Below, one piece after another: positions 44,745 to 56,790 of a stretch of DNA of 64,000 nt (position 1 is the stretch's first letter; the number at the start of each line of letters is the position of its first letter). Below the pieces are notes generated by a model, which saw only the letters and a list, made by a program, of their open reading frames with translations, was not told where the DNA came from and did no database searches. This DNA is from Rhizophagus irregularis (lineage: Eukaryota > Glomeromycota > Glomeromycetes > Glomerales > Glomeraceae). The position numbers were made by a program, and so were the translations under genes. The stretch lies in NCBI RefSeq assembly GCF_026210795.1, contig NC_089452.1, positions 1,116,001 to 1,180,000 on the forward strand. The letters are read 5' to 3'.

Positions 44745-47449
44745 TTTTGTTATTTTTGGTGATTAAGTGAAAGTAAAAAAAAAAAAGTCCGTTGAGAAAA
44801 CATTATTTATTAAAAAATTTTTAATCCGTAGTAAAACATCTGTTCGCCATTTTTATTAATAATTTCTGTTGATTATTTCGGTCTAGTGATCAAATATTAC
44901 TTAAAGAGGAAGGTTGTCTGTTGATTCTTTTTGTTAATTTTCTTCTGTTGATTATTTTGGTTAATACTACTTGTGTTGAATATATTTGTTAATACTTACT
45001 GTTGATTATTTTTCGTATACTTAATATTGTCTTAATTTACTGTTGGATATATTTGTTAATTTTTGAATGAAATTATATTTATATTTGTTAAGTGTAACAA
45101 CTTTAACGCCCATCATAAAATAATTAATGACCTCGTATAACCCATATGAAGCACATAATTGGAATTTAAAATTGAAGATCACAGAAACCGCAGGTACCGC
45201 AGAAACCACGTTTCGGAGTGAAAATTCCAAAAAGTAGTACATAATAATAATAAATAATGATGATGATGCAATATTTAATCAATTTTTTTTTAATTTATGA
45301 GTTTTTAAAAATTAAAATGAATTTATAAATGGAAATTGTATTAAATAAAGAATTATTAAAGATATCATATTATTAATTGCCGATCTGCATATGATCGATA
45401 GAAAATATCGGAGTTCTTTTAAAGATAAGCTTATCAATTTGTAACATTTGTAATCAAAATTCGGATAAAATTTTTACTAAAAAATCCTTTGATAATAAAA
45501 TTCTTAATGGTTACACCGAATGACTGTTATATTTGCAACAAAGAATATGATTTTTTGAGCGTAGCTCAATAAATTCTGCCAATCATATTGCTCATTGAAT
45601 GCATGCATGTAAAGATGCGGTGCCGCAGCTATGAGGTCACATGCGACTTGTATTCCCCCCTTTTTTTTCTGGCGAACTTTTATTAATTAAATTGATCAAA
45701 GAAATTACAATTATGTCTTTAGTTTGATAACAGTTATAGTAAAAAACTATCTAAACAATAATACTAAACTAAATATCTAGAATGAAATAATAAATTAAAT
45801 CACCCCCAACAAACCAGATTAAATGAAAATATAGAACTATATAAAATAAAAAACTCACCCTATCGGGCAAACAAATAGAAATTTAAAATACAAACAAAAA
45901 TTAAACGTAATCTGGCTCCACCCAGAATTTTTTTATTTCCCTTAATCTTCCGCATACAAGTAAGTCTGTCAGATCTTTACCTGATTAACAAAAATTTTAT
46001 AGAAATTATTAATAGATCTTTTTTTATCAAATATTTAGAATTATTCTCGTAAAATTCAAAATTTTTACGAATCCGTCTAGAAATTTGTAAAAGTCTATCA
46101 ATTTTTAACAAATTCATTTGAAATTTTATATGAGATTAGATTTTTATTATACAAATATTGGATATCAATATCTGATATTACAAATCTTGAAACTCTGAAC
46201 GGAATATTTAAACATTATTACGAACTAGCTAAATTTTGGCAATATCTATTACTTCATAAATTTACGCAATTATTTTTTGTCTCATAAAAATATCAGCTAG
46301 GAATCTTAAATTTTCTGCATCTATATACTCTTGAGTATCCGCTACTATATTCTTTTAAAAAAAAAAATAATTAAAAAAAAATGTAGAGAAATTTATTGTT
46401 TAATAACGTCAAAAACAGCAAATGCTACGCAAATTTTCTTTATATATAATAAAGTGTTTATTTTTAGATTATTAAGTAGAAACGAGGTTTCAATTAATCT
46501 ATCGTTCATATACTGATTAACAAATATTTTAAAATCACTTTTGATGACTGAAATGAGTGAAACGATCGAAACATGCCACACATTTATATAAAAACAATTT
46601 TTTTTTTTTTAAAAAAAAAGAAACCGCATTAAAAAATCAATTAGAATATATGAACTTATCGCTTATATAAGTTTATTTATTTATTATTATTTATTTATTT
46701 ATTGCAAATTTAATCAAAAGACTAATAAAATTTGACGAACTCACAGCGGTAAAGTCACGTGATTATCAATAAAAAATAAGTGTGGGCCAAAGGATGACGA
46801 TTATGGTCTTGATTTGTGGCTCATATTCGGAGTAATCCGTCTAAAGTCACTTGTACTCTAGAGTTTTGTGAATTCTACATTTACATTATCAGTTTTTATT
46901 TGTATATTTTTTTAAAAAATAAACGCATATATAATATTTTCATAATTCTGAATTCTATGATCCTAATATTCATATTCCAGCAAAAGACTCACCAGTTAAT
47001 AGACATTTGTACAGTTGAGTCTGATGAAAATTACATAATAAATTAAATACCAAAAATTCTGGATTTATAATAAAGTTCTTACACTTTAAATTTCTTGGTT
47101 AAAACTTATCTTTTTTTTAAAAAAAAAAAAATTAAAACTCGTTAACTTTAAAATGGTAAAAAAATTTTTCTCTTGAGATTATAATTACTTTCTTCTTTTC
47201 GTATAAAAATGGGCACGAATTGATAATTGTCTTCATCAAAATACAACCGTTGAATAAAATAATTTGTTAATAATAAGTATCATCATCATTTTTAGAATTA
47301 AAATTCTTTAATATAATGCTGCTATAATTATGATCCATTAACAAACAATATCACCTTCTATGTAATTTTTATTTCTTTTCTTCATTTTTTCTAAATATTT
47401 TAGAATTTTAAGTTTGGACATTATTGTTCTTTGAAAATACAAAGGTAAT
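44745..47449. other. Gene-free AT-rich region
   Basis: Upstream of the HMG-box gene are TTGATTATTT-type repeats (44870-45030). The open frames at 45021-45242, 46331-46581 and 46816-47046 lack recognisable content. No RNA gene seen. Confidence 0.5.
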
Positions 47450-47590
47450 GTTAATTTTCGGTTCAGGATCGGAAAACCGAATCGAACTGATAGCCGAACC
47501 GAAAATTTCGGATTAATTTTTTAGATCAGAAGCTGAATTTTTGGTTCGGATCCGCTTGGTATTCGATTAAACCGGAACCGTTCGAAGCTT
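47450..47590. repeat. TTCGGTT/AACCGAA-rich repeat
   Basis: About 140 bases dense in alternating CGGTTC, ACCGAA, TTCGGATT and GGATCCG units. It resembles the block at 50186-50370 in style but not in base-by-base order. Confidence 0.5.
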
Positions 47591-47980
47591 TACTTATAAC
47601 AGTATTTACAAGTTACTATCTTTTAATTTCTTTTGGTAGCAAATAAATAAGCTACTTCTAGATGAATAATGTGAAAGGAGAAGGGGATGGCCTTAACTAA
47701 TTGTATTCGTAATTATATAATTATCATGGATTAATTACGAGGCATTAAAAATTAAAATTAAAGTGTAAAATTTTTTAAATGAAGAGATGTATTTTTTTAT
47801 AAAGAAAAAATATTTTATTTTTTTTGTCATGTGAGAAAATCTAAAAAACAATGGTGATTTCTCATGTGAAAAGCCAAATTTAAATATATAAATTTTTATA
47901 TTATTGATACCACTGCAAATCCTATATAAATCCTATTTAAAAATCCGTAGCACATGGCGCAGACACATTATGGATTTTCC

Positions 47981-48196
47981 CAGCGAAACCTGAAAAAAAT
48001 GTCACGAAAATCACGTGAGATTTTTCATCACTGGCGTCACGCCCTTCCTTGTTTCCATTTTTCATAAGTATCTGGGGGACTGAGAAATTTTTTCAGTAAC
48101 AAATCCTACTCGTTACGCACTATCCATCACATGTGCGCTACACTTAATTTTTGCGTAATGCCGGCCATTTCGTAACATTTTTTTCAGGTTTCGCTG
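47981..48196. mobile_element. 216-bp TIR element
   Basis: CAGCGAAACCTGAAAAAAAT at 47981 and its inverted copy ending at 48196 form 28-base terminal inverted repeats with one or two mismatches (extended by YACGAAA). The interior contains TCACGTGA and GC-richer sequence but no ORF. No convincing target duplication was found; the CAG start is compatible with hAT. Confidence 0.7.
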
Positions 48197-48386
48197 TGTA
48201 GTCCATGATGGACGACCCAATCGACCAACTTGAACTTGTGATTTCAATAATGGCAAATTTTAGATTTTACAATTTTTATAATATTTTTATATATTCTTTT
48301 ACCAAACAGTTTTTTATATTATTATTTTATGTTATTTTATTATTTCTTTATAAATTTATTTATTTTTATTATGAACTCGGTCCCTT

Positions 48387-50175
48387 CTAACGTACCAAAG
48401 ACATTTTTGCCATTTTTTGGCGATGTTGTGCTGAATAACGAGATATCCAGCCTTGAATAGTTTGTAGTTTTGGTATTTCTTCTTCATCCAACTCTCTTTC
48501 TTCAACTTTATTTCTGAGATTTTCTAGCATAGTAGTAGCGGTAAATCTTTTACTTTTATCAACATCCCCTTCCAAAAAATATTCTTCTAAAAGTTTCCAT
48601 ACTCTTTTAGATATACGTTTTCCACCTCCTTTTTTACCATATTTTTGCTTTTTAACGCCTATCCAGACTCCAAGGGAAACTCATAAGTAGAATTCCTATT
48701 GAATGGTAAGTCTCTAATTAGCAAATAACTAATACGTGTTCAGAATAAGTATACTTACCATATAATATTTTGATTTTCTTGATTTTCGGAAATATCTTTT
48801 CCCAAACAAATAGTAATTAGCATTTTGTTTCAATATTTTTTTTTTATAAATTCTTTTCTTACCATCTTGTATCATTTCTGTTTCATTAGCCAAGCCAAGT
48901 TCTAATTCCTTAACCAACCCGTCTCTTTTAGCGGTGTTGATAACATTGATATTTCATTTTTTCAATTCAAATAATAATCGTTCTCTTGTCAATCTTTTAG
49001 GATCAATACCTAAATCAGAGACAAAATGTGGGATAGATAATATTCACAAAAGCTGAAGAGGTAACGCACCTGAAATATTTGGCATAGCAATTACCCATTC
49101 ATTTTTGGGAGTCGTATGAGTTGATGACATAGGTTCTGGAATTTTAATTTTTTTTTTCTGCAAATTAGATATCTGTGCCGGTGAAAATTTTGTCCATTCT
49201 CCAACATTAGGAATCTCTCGACCAAGAATATAACCCGCCATTGATCCTTCTCCCGGCCAAGTCCATTCAAATAAATTAGAATTACCAGGAAGAGTATTCT
49301 TGGCTCTCTTATTTTGGTCTAAAGTAAGTCAGAAAGATAAAATATTCTTTGATTATTTTGTTTGATTTAATCTCACCTTTTGTTCGATTTGGTTCTAAAT
49401 GTGCAACAGATGTTCTGTGAATATCTCTAATTGCTGTTTCAACATCAGCACCTTCCATTATATCTAATCCAAGACGTACTTGACGTTTGATTGCATGGGT
49501 AATCTAAAATGTTGACACTTATTATATAGGTAAATGGCAGATCACTTATTTTATTTTATTTTATTAGTACCTGTGCATGATGACTGTCAATGGTCGTTTT
49601 TGCTTCACCTGCCTCTAAGAATATCCATTTCTTTACATTTATTTGATACCATAATAACCAATTTCCCAGAATCATCATTAGGTCAGCATTATGATAATGA
49701 GGACCATTATCTGAAATAATTGTGATCCACTTTGGCTTATTTTCCAGTGATTCAATGACAGCATGGAGGGATGAAGCTGTAAACCAAGAGTCCTAATGCG
49801 CATCCATTGACCAATGATCGTAAGCATGAATACCAAGTTCTTGATGTCCAGACTTTTTTGTATACATAAGAATTGTATGTAAAGTCCAACCTTTCTTTCC
49901 AAAAAATTCTGCTTTTGTTTCTCTGGCACTTTTTGGAAGTATTTTCATTTTGTAATCAACTACTAATACAGCGCCATTCTCATCCAAATCCAGTAGATTA
50001 GCATTAAATTGGGCATTCAAATAAACTTTATGGACTTGATGTGCAAGATAATATAACAAATGGTTTTGATATTCATCAAGATCTTCGTGTAAATCTGTTG
50101 ATAGCTGATTTTTAAAACGATTAAGGAAGGTAAATAATTTGGCACATTCTTGAGATGCATGTGTATGTTGTTCTG
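48387..50175 (-). pseudogene. Multi-exon transposase-like gene with DDE-like core and SAP-like C-terminus (broken)
   Basis: The - strand exon from about 50170 to 49578 reads NGAVLVVDYKMKILPKSA, then ITIISDNGPHYHNADL and WIFLEAGEAKTTIDSHHAQ. Asp, Asp and Glu stand in a DDE-like order. An intron (donor at CAG/GTACTA) leads to ITHAIKRQVRLGLDIMEGAD ending near 49380. Then come exons with FEWTWPGEGSMAGYILGRE, LGIDPKRLTRERLLFEL (SAP-like), a donor GTAAGTAT near 48755, and a last exon 48660-48387 ending SAQHRQKMAKMSLVR. In-frame stops interrupt it: TAG near 49795, TGA near 49044 and TGA near 48958. The 5' part is cut at about 50180, where a repeat block begins. The superfamily is not identified; the DDE assignment is inference from residue order. 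Confidence 0.65.
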
Positions 50176-50185
50176 TACAAATTCC

Positions 50186-50370
50186 AAATTAAAGCTCTAA
50201 TCGGTTTGGTCCTAATCCGATAATCCAGACCGAAAATTCGGGTTGGGCTGATTCGGATTAAAATTTTAACCCGGCTCGAAATGTATGGTCCGGTCAGGTC
50301 CGAATTTCGGATTAAACTCTAATCCGGACCAAATTAAACGAGTTGATCCGAACTGATCCGAAGGCTTATT
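50186..50370. repeat. TCCGAA/TTCGGATTAA-rich repeat truncating the adjacent gene
   Basis: About 185 bases composed of variants of TAATCCGA, ATTCGGATTAAA and GGTCCGG. It starts exactly where the reading frame of the - strand transposase-like gene is lost. Confidence 0.55.
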
Positions 50371-50494
50371 TTACGAATACATAATAAATATACAAATTTT
50401 ATTTCTTTTACGTGTTATAATGGGTTTAAAAAATATTACTTTTTTTGCTTTTTTTGTAATGAAACGAAAAAATTCATTTTTTAAAGTCATAACA

Positions 50495-50900
50495 AATATT
50501 TTTTTATATAGAAACTATATATATTATGGTTTTTATTTAAAAAAAATGGCGATTTTAATTAATGACTTAATGTTTTAAATAAAACCGAAAAAATTCATAA
50601 AAAAAATATTTTTTTTATATAGAAACTATATATATTACGGTTTCTATTAAAAAAACGGAAATTTTTTAAATAAAAACGAAAATAATATTTTTTTTTATAT
50701 AGAAACTATACATATTACAGTTTTTATTAAAAAAAACGGCGATTTTTAATTAATGTTTTAAATAAAAACGAAAAAATTAATAAAAAAATATTTTTTTTTA
50801 TATAGAAACTATATATATTACGGTTTCTATTAAAAAAACGGAAATTTTTTTAAATAAAAACGAAAAAATTAATAAAAAAATTTTTTTTTAGTAACTTAAA
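50495..50900. repeat. Compound tandem repeat with alternating unit lengths
   Basis: TATATAGAAACTATA occurs at 50505, 50616, 50696 and 50799, i.e. spacings of 111, 80 and 103 bases. Long and short versions alternate, giving a dimer of about 185-190 bases repeated twice. Units also share AAACGGAAATTTTT or ACGGCGATTTT and AAATAAAAACGAAAA. Non-coding. Confidence 0.75.
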
Positions 50901-51188
50901 ATATTATAGTTTATTATGTCATTGTTACGTATGATAAAAATATCGCACAGCCCGATTAGCCCCTTTTATTTTGTAATTCACATGCCTCCTTTTTTAATAC
51001 ATCATTACAAAATACGAATTTTTTTTTTTGTGATTTTAAATAATTTTTTACACACATCACAAAGGTCATACCTCAGACGATACTAAAACTTTAGAGTTAC
51101 GTCCTCGCAAACACGATAACAATTCATCTAATAACCTTGATTCACTTTATATAATAATTTAAATAAATTTATTTATAAATTTATTTTC

Positions 51189-52145
51189 ATGGCTAGTACA
51201 AGTGGTTCAGCCGGTTCTTTTGATTTAAGTGATATTAATACCGATATAGATGGATTTGATATAGAAGGTGACGATATATTACCTGAAACTGAACCTGAAC
51301 AAATAAATAATGAATTAGGCAATGAGAATCAAGAAATTATAATTGGAAGATATAAAAAAAAAACATCTGTTGCTCATTTGAACTTTACCTTAAATAAACA
51401 AAATAATACTTATTCTTGTATCCACTGCAGGTAAAGTTTATGTTTTTGATTTTATAATTATAATTGTAAATTTAAATTTAAAAAAGTAGCTTATTTTCGA
51501 TTATTCTTTTTAGTATAACCTATAAAGCATCGAAAGATGGCTCAACTTCTACACTTCTAAAACATCTTAGAAATAAACATAGTAATTTAATTTCTGGTGA
51601 AAAGAAAGTAGTAGTAGGAGCAATGGATAAGTTCGTAAAACAAGCAGATGAACTAGTACGTATTATTAACTTATTATTATTTTTTTGTTAATTACTAATT
51701 TTAGATAATTAATAACCATATATGTATTTAATTACAGAAATTTACACAAGATAATTGGCGTAATGATTTAATCAAATAGGTGGTTGTAAATAATCAACCT
51801 TTACCGTTGTAGAGGATGATCATTTTAAATTAATGATAAAAAGACTCAATCGTGAAGCCACTATTCCATCCGCTGTTACCATATGCAAAGATATTCACCA
51901 AGCATTCAATGATGAGCAAACTTTTATACTAGAGGAATTGCAAAATGTGCCTGGGCAAATTTCATTTACTCTTGACGCGTGGACGTCAAAAAACCAGATT
52001 CCATTCCTTGGAATTACAGCTCATTGAATTAGTGAAAATTGGGAGCTTAAAAAAATTACACTTGAATTTTATCATTTAAAAGGCCCCCATTCCGGGGAAA
52101 ATTTAGCTATTGCGTTCTTTCAAGTATTAAAAAACTACAAAGACA
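51189..52145 (+). pseudogene. hAT-family transposase, 5' part, broken
   Basis: Exon 1 is 51189-51430 (MASTSGSAGSFDLSDIN; acidic leader), exon 2 is 51514-51655 and exon 3 starts at 51738; introns are GT-AG and in phase. A BED-type zinc finger spans exons 1-2 (CIHC ... LLKHLRNKH). Exon 3 continues TQDNWRNDLIK, PFTVVEDDHF-like sequence, AVTICKDIHQAF and FTLDAWTS, the last holding the first catalytic Asp of hAT transposases. Damage: TAG at 51777 where Trp is expected, one base lost near 51802, and TGA at 52025-52027 again in place of Trp. The frame then runs ISENWELKK ... FFQVLKNYK and stops abruptly at about 52145 against an unrelated gene on the other strand, so the C-terminal dimerisation part is missing. 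Confidence 0.82.
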
Positions 52146-54624
52146 TTTACCTATTATACGTTTATTATCATATAACTCTAATTTTTTAAAGTATTCGTGA
52201 ACTTCTTCAACACTAGATCTGGTTGGAATTGATTTTGCTAATAGATGTACTTCATTATCAAATTTTTTAGCTATTAAATTACTAAAAATAAAATATATTA
52301 AAATTTCATAATTTTAAATATTTTATAATAATTCTAAAAGTGTTCTTACCGATTGAAATGGACAAGACATGATTTAAAAATATATGTCAAATGCTCTTCC
52401 CAATTTCTACTAGGATCTCTTTTTTCTAAAGCCAATCCCAGACCCTTTGCTTGTCCAGGATCAAGATCTCCAAGTATGCATTTCCAACCTGTTCCATCAA
52501 TATGATAAAATTTTACAGGCTTTTCACTTAAATTTTCAATTACTTCAAAAATCTGAGTAAATAAACGTTGATACGCGTTAGCTGTAAATATGTTAGTATA
52601 AATACGACAATAGGACGATACTAAAAAAAATAATGTTAATTATTTTTATAAAAATATAATGATATAAGCATATACTATAATTTAATTAATATATTTACTT
52701 AATTTGTGCATTTCATCATAAGAGTTAACTTCGAATTCATTAATATCCCCTTGTACTCTTTTAAATGTTAAGTCAATTTGAAAGCACTCACTTTAAATTT
52801 TGTAATGCTTTTGCTTGAAAATCAAGCATACATAAAATCAAAGTTTGTCCATCCTCAAATTGCTCTATAAAAAAAGATAATAATAAATTATAATTTCATA
52901 TAACAAATCTCAGTAAAATGCAATACAAAAATATACAGTAATGCTTACCTATACGACGTACATAGTTATGCATATCAAATTTCTTGCACTGAACACTATG
53001 CATAACGCCCAAATTTCCCTGTCCATAGGGATGCATATTCTTGTAACATTTAGCAACAAGTGTCCTAAGTTTATCCACATTATTTAATGATGCATGCACC
53101 TCTGATAAAGTATCTTTATCAAAGTTTGCATTAATGCTGTTATTTTCTATTTAAATAAAATATAGTATAAAATTGTTAGTATTTTAGTATTAAATTGTGT
53201 AATTATTTTTTTAAAAAAAAACTTGCTATAATTGAGCGTGGAGTTACACTATCATCTGAAGTAATAATATTTTGAATCATTGTTTGTAATTCATCTCTAA
53301 TGCCTACTGGTGTGTGTTCTGGTGGTGGTGGTGGTACCTATGCATACTAATGCAATATAAGGACATGTGGCTAAATCATATGGAATGAATTTAATAAACT
53401 GCACATTTCATGTTCGTTCAACTATAGTTCCTTGTACGACTTGATTATCTTTAGAATGTGGAAATTCTTAACAAAAATAAAAAATAATTTTAGTCATTAT
53501 ATATTTATTATGTTTAATTTTTTATATCAAAATTTAATTAATTTACTAACCACATGATTTTATTCTTGAGGCTCATGGAACCAAGGTACAGCATTGGTTT
53601 TCCTTATTATCTACACCAATCTGAATTTATACAATTAATAGTATTTAGTAATATGTAAATTAAATAAATAATTGTAGAGTAATACTTACATCTCGTCCTT
53701 GAAAAAGATCTCGCAATAATTCCAAATCAATTTCTTCTTGGACTTTAATGTATCGATGCCATTTTTCTCCTCTAATCCATTTGTCACATCCAATAAAAGA
53801 CTCTTCACCTCTATTTTTAATGATTCTTCTTAATTTTGCTTGGCCATTGCAAAATTGATCATTAACTTCATATTTACAGGTCGTTGATTTGGCAGCAAGA
53901 TAAAAACTAATTTAAATATATATAAACTGATTAATATTAACAAATAAAAATAATTAACATAAAGCAAATATTAATGAACTTACATATAAGTTTTAACTTT
54001 TTTATTATTATTATATTTATGTTGATTTAATTTAATAAATGTTTCTGATTCCATATCAACTTCATTATGCTGCTCATTAATAAAATTTGGATCGGCAAAA
54101 GAACAATGTTTGATCCCTTGGCACTTTCGCACATCCTTTTTTACTGACACTCCAAAATAAGGACAATTTTGTATTGTAGTTGATCCACCTGTTCCATTAT
54201 TAGAATACTGAATCTAATATGATAATAAATTAAATAAAGTAGCAAAGTAAAATAATTTTAATGATGAAAAATACTTACATCATTAAAACAGGTTATTGGA
54301 TTTGCCCAGCCAGTAATGTTGAATATTGTGGCCACTCCTTGTGGTGAAGTTTTTGGATATTCAATCGGAAGAGCTGAATGTATAACTTCTGGAACTGAGA
54401 GATATTTTGTAAAAAATGCTATTGGTTCCTCATTTTCATTAAAATTCTAAATAAAAATTAAAAGTTATTTAAATAATTATATTAAACCTTAATAATATCA
54501 AATTAGTAAAAAAGGACAAAAAGTAAACCTGTTCATCTTTTTCAGAATATTCATCTTCAGATATAGTTTCATCATCAGATATAGTCTCAATATCTGAGAG
54601 AATAATTGGATTTATTTTGGACAT
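52146..54624 (-). pseudogene. Multi-exon transposase-like gene (possibly MULE-related), 3' truncated
   Basis: Exon 1 is 54624-54529 (MSKINPIILSDIETISDDE; acidic). Following exons contain NENEEPIAFFTKYLSVPEV, a Cys/His cluster (CPYFGVSVKKDVRKCQGIKH, C), KLRRIIKNRGEESFIG, VQFIKFIPYDLATCPYIALV, HTPVGIRDELQTMIQNIITS, ASLNNVDKLRTLVAKCYKN, DGQTLILCMLDFQAKALQN, IDLTFKRVQGDINEFEVNSY and FYHIDGTGWKCILGDLDPGQ AKGLG. Asp in DLTFK and Asp in HIDGT suggest a MULE-like DDE core; this is inference. Breaks: a stop in ERT/NVQ near 53410, loss of bases before PPPPPEHT near 53325, and a frameshift near 52795. The last exon (NLIAKKFDNEVHLLAKSIPT) stops at the 52145 junction. Confidence 0.6.
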
Positions 54625-54659
54625 AGTAATAAACGCGTTGTAAATATTAGAAAAAAAAA

Positions 54660-54830
54660 ATAGAAAAGAAAAGCAAACTACAATAATACTTCACGTTTAA
54701 ATTGTTATTATTATTATATAAAAGTGAAGCACAATAAGACTGCGCGTTAATTGTTATTATTATATAAAAGTGAAGCACAATAAGATTGCGCGTTAATTGT
54801 TTTATTATTACTATATAAATTATGTAATAA
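54660..54830. repeat. Short tandem repeat, unit about 53 bp
   Basis: TATATAAAAGTGAAGCACAA begins at about 54714 and again at about 54763, each followed by TAAGAYTGCGCGTTAATTGTT. A partial unit precedes them. The hydrophobic frames across it are chance. Confidence 0.6.
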
Positions 54831-55093
54831 ATCAAATAAATCATGTAAAAAAACCTGATATAGATAATTTACATAATGCTTTATTATTTTTTTTACAAAA
54901 AAAAAAGTTAAATTTAGTAACAATAATTGTGTGTAAGTTACCATATTTCCATATTTATTAAACAATACATGAAATTGCTACACTTGTTATTTACACTGAA
55001 CCATGATACATTACATATGTTGAAAAATTATAATATACTATACATACAGTGCATACAGTGTTAATTATACACTACATGTTTGCTATATACCCG

Positions 55094-55275
55094 GATCTGC
55101 GCCAGATGCAAAAGGTATTAACTTGACCCGCGACGAGGTGCTAACTTGACCCTCCCGCATGCACGTTGTCGATCCTATTCATGGAGTATTGTAAAATATA
55201 TGTGATCGACAACGTGCATGCAGCGGGTCAAGATGACACCCCCAGAAGGGTCAAGTCCGATACTTTTGCGCGCTA
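55094..55275. mobile_element. Foldback element with about 75-bp arms
   Basis: The inner arms match perfectly over CATGCACGTTGTCGATC (55159-55175 and the inverse at 55203-55219). The outer arms match with indels: GCAAAAGGTATTAACTTGAC at 55108 against the inverse of GTCAAGTCCGATACTTTTGC ending about 55269. Each arm holds two ACTTGACCC units. The loop is 27 bases. GC-rich compared with its flanks. No ORF. Confidence 0.75.
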
Positions 55276-56251
55276 GATAATTTACTACTAGTATACTACA
55301 CGAGTTTTACTACAGCATTAAATGTTAAACTTTTTATTGATTTTTTATTTTTCATAATTAAAATTTAAGTTACACATTTACGATTTTAAAGAAAAAAATC
55401 ACTGTATTTTTAATGAAGTGATACAAATAAAAGAAACAATAGCAATAAATAAAAGGATAAGTTAATTACAATGATCAAGAAGAAAGATGCTAATAAAAAA
55501 ATGAAGTAATGGAAAGTAATAGAAGATCATTTTTCTCAAAAATTATCTGAAAAACAGCCTTTTTGACCCCCTGTATGTAAATTTATGAGAAGAGAAGATT
55601 TGTCTTACTGTCTAATATGTGTAGTTAATTACTTAATTTAATATTAATCATAAAGTTTAAAAATTGTACTGGTGAAAATTACCAGTGGTGACATTTTGAC
55701 ATTTCTAAATATAATAAATATAATATATGTAAAATTTATATTAGCATGTTTTATATATAATTGTTTTAAATTTAAGAAACATCAAACACTTAAATTGGAA
55801 AAGCACTTTTTTGGTCAACTTTTAAGCTTAAAAAAATTGATTCTACATTTCATATTAGGTTTGAAATGAATAAACTACAATTAACTAGAAATTTGGCTAC
55901 TATCATTCAACTTTATCTAAAGTTTCTTTTTATTCAGCTAATTTTTCCCTGAAAAATATACATTAAGCTGAATTTTTTTAAGAAATAAGTTTATAATGCA
56001 ATGCCAATCACTACAATACCGATATCAACAATTAGCCACTAAAAAAACTTTTTTCATAATTTTTATTTGAGCTTTTAAATTTTTTTCACGTTTTTAAATT
56101 TATTTCTCGCGTTTAAACTTTTTTTTCTTAAAAAAAACTTCATTTTATATTTTTCTTAAAAAAATTTTTTATAAATTTTTTTATACTTTTTTAAATTCGG
56201 TAAAAAAAATAACAAATTCTTTTAGTTGGGTAATTTATTTTGTTTATAATA
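55276..56251. other. AT-rich spacer
   Basis: Poly-A/T runs and no supported gene. The frame 55672-55869 lacks any motif. Confidence 0.4.
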
Positions 56252-56790
56252 GGGTGAGATTGGTGTGGAGAATTAAGGAGTAGACTTAAGAAATGATATG
56301 AGAATTTACTAATATTCCCGCTTTTTATATTTTCTATCTAGTAGAATCCTAGATTATTGGACTTTAGAAATTGGAAATAAACTATGGAAGGGATTAGGCA
56401 TAAGGGCATTTCTCCTTTCTTTTTTCTTATAAGTCTCACTTGGGCAGCCTTGGACTTCAGAATGAAAGGTATGGTTGGGAATGGTGCGTTATTAAGGAAT
56501 GTTAGTAAGACCTTACTAACACTTACTAACATTCCTTTCATTTTTTTTAAATACCTACTATCTGGGTCCTTGGACTTTTGACCAGCCCATACTACCTTCC
56601 AATTCTGATTTCTAAAGGACTGAGAACATTATGTAAAACTATTACCATTCTTTCATTTTATCTTGTAAGTATGGACTAGACACCTTAGATCAGAATTGTA
56701 GATATGGGTGGGAATTAAGGAGTAGGAGAATTAGAAGCATTAGCAGGCGCCTTTTACTAACATTTCCTTACTAACTTTTTTTGAACTTCT
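56252..56790. repeat. Nested inverted and direct repeats
   Basis: A hairpin at 56501-56541 pairs GGAATGTTAGTAAG with CTTACTAACATTCC. Outside it, TTGGACTTTAGAAATTGGAA (56358) is roughly complementary to a block ending TTCTAAAGG (56619). GAATTAAGGAGTAG occurs at 56263 and 56713 in direct orientation, each followed within 50 bases by TACTAAyATT. It looks like a composite of decayed foldback elements. Confidence 0.55.

Noticed and set aside
46331-47046. Short ORFs of 61-76 codons
   Set aside because: Chance frames in AT-rich DNA; overlapping on both strands and without motifs.
54647-54965. Two overlapping hydrophobic - strand ORFs
   Set aside because: They run through the 53-bp tandem repeat and share its repeated peptide; the first also overlaps poly-T.
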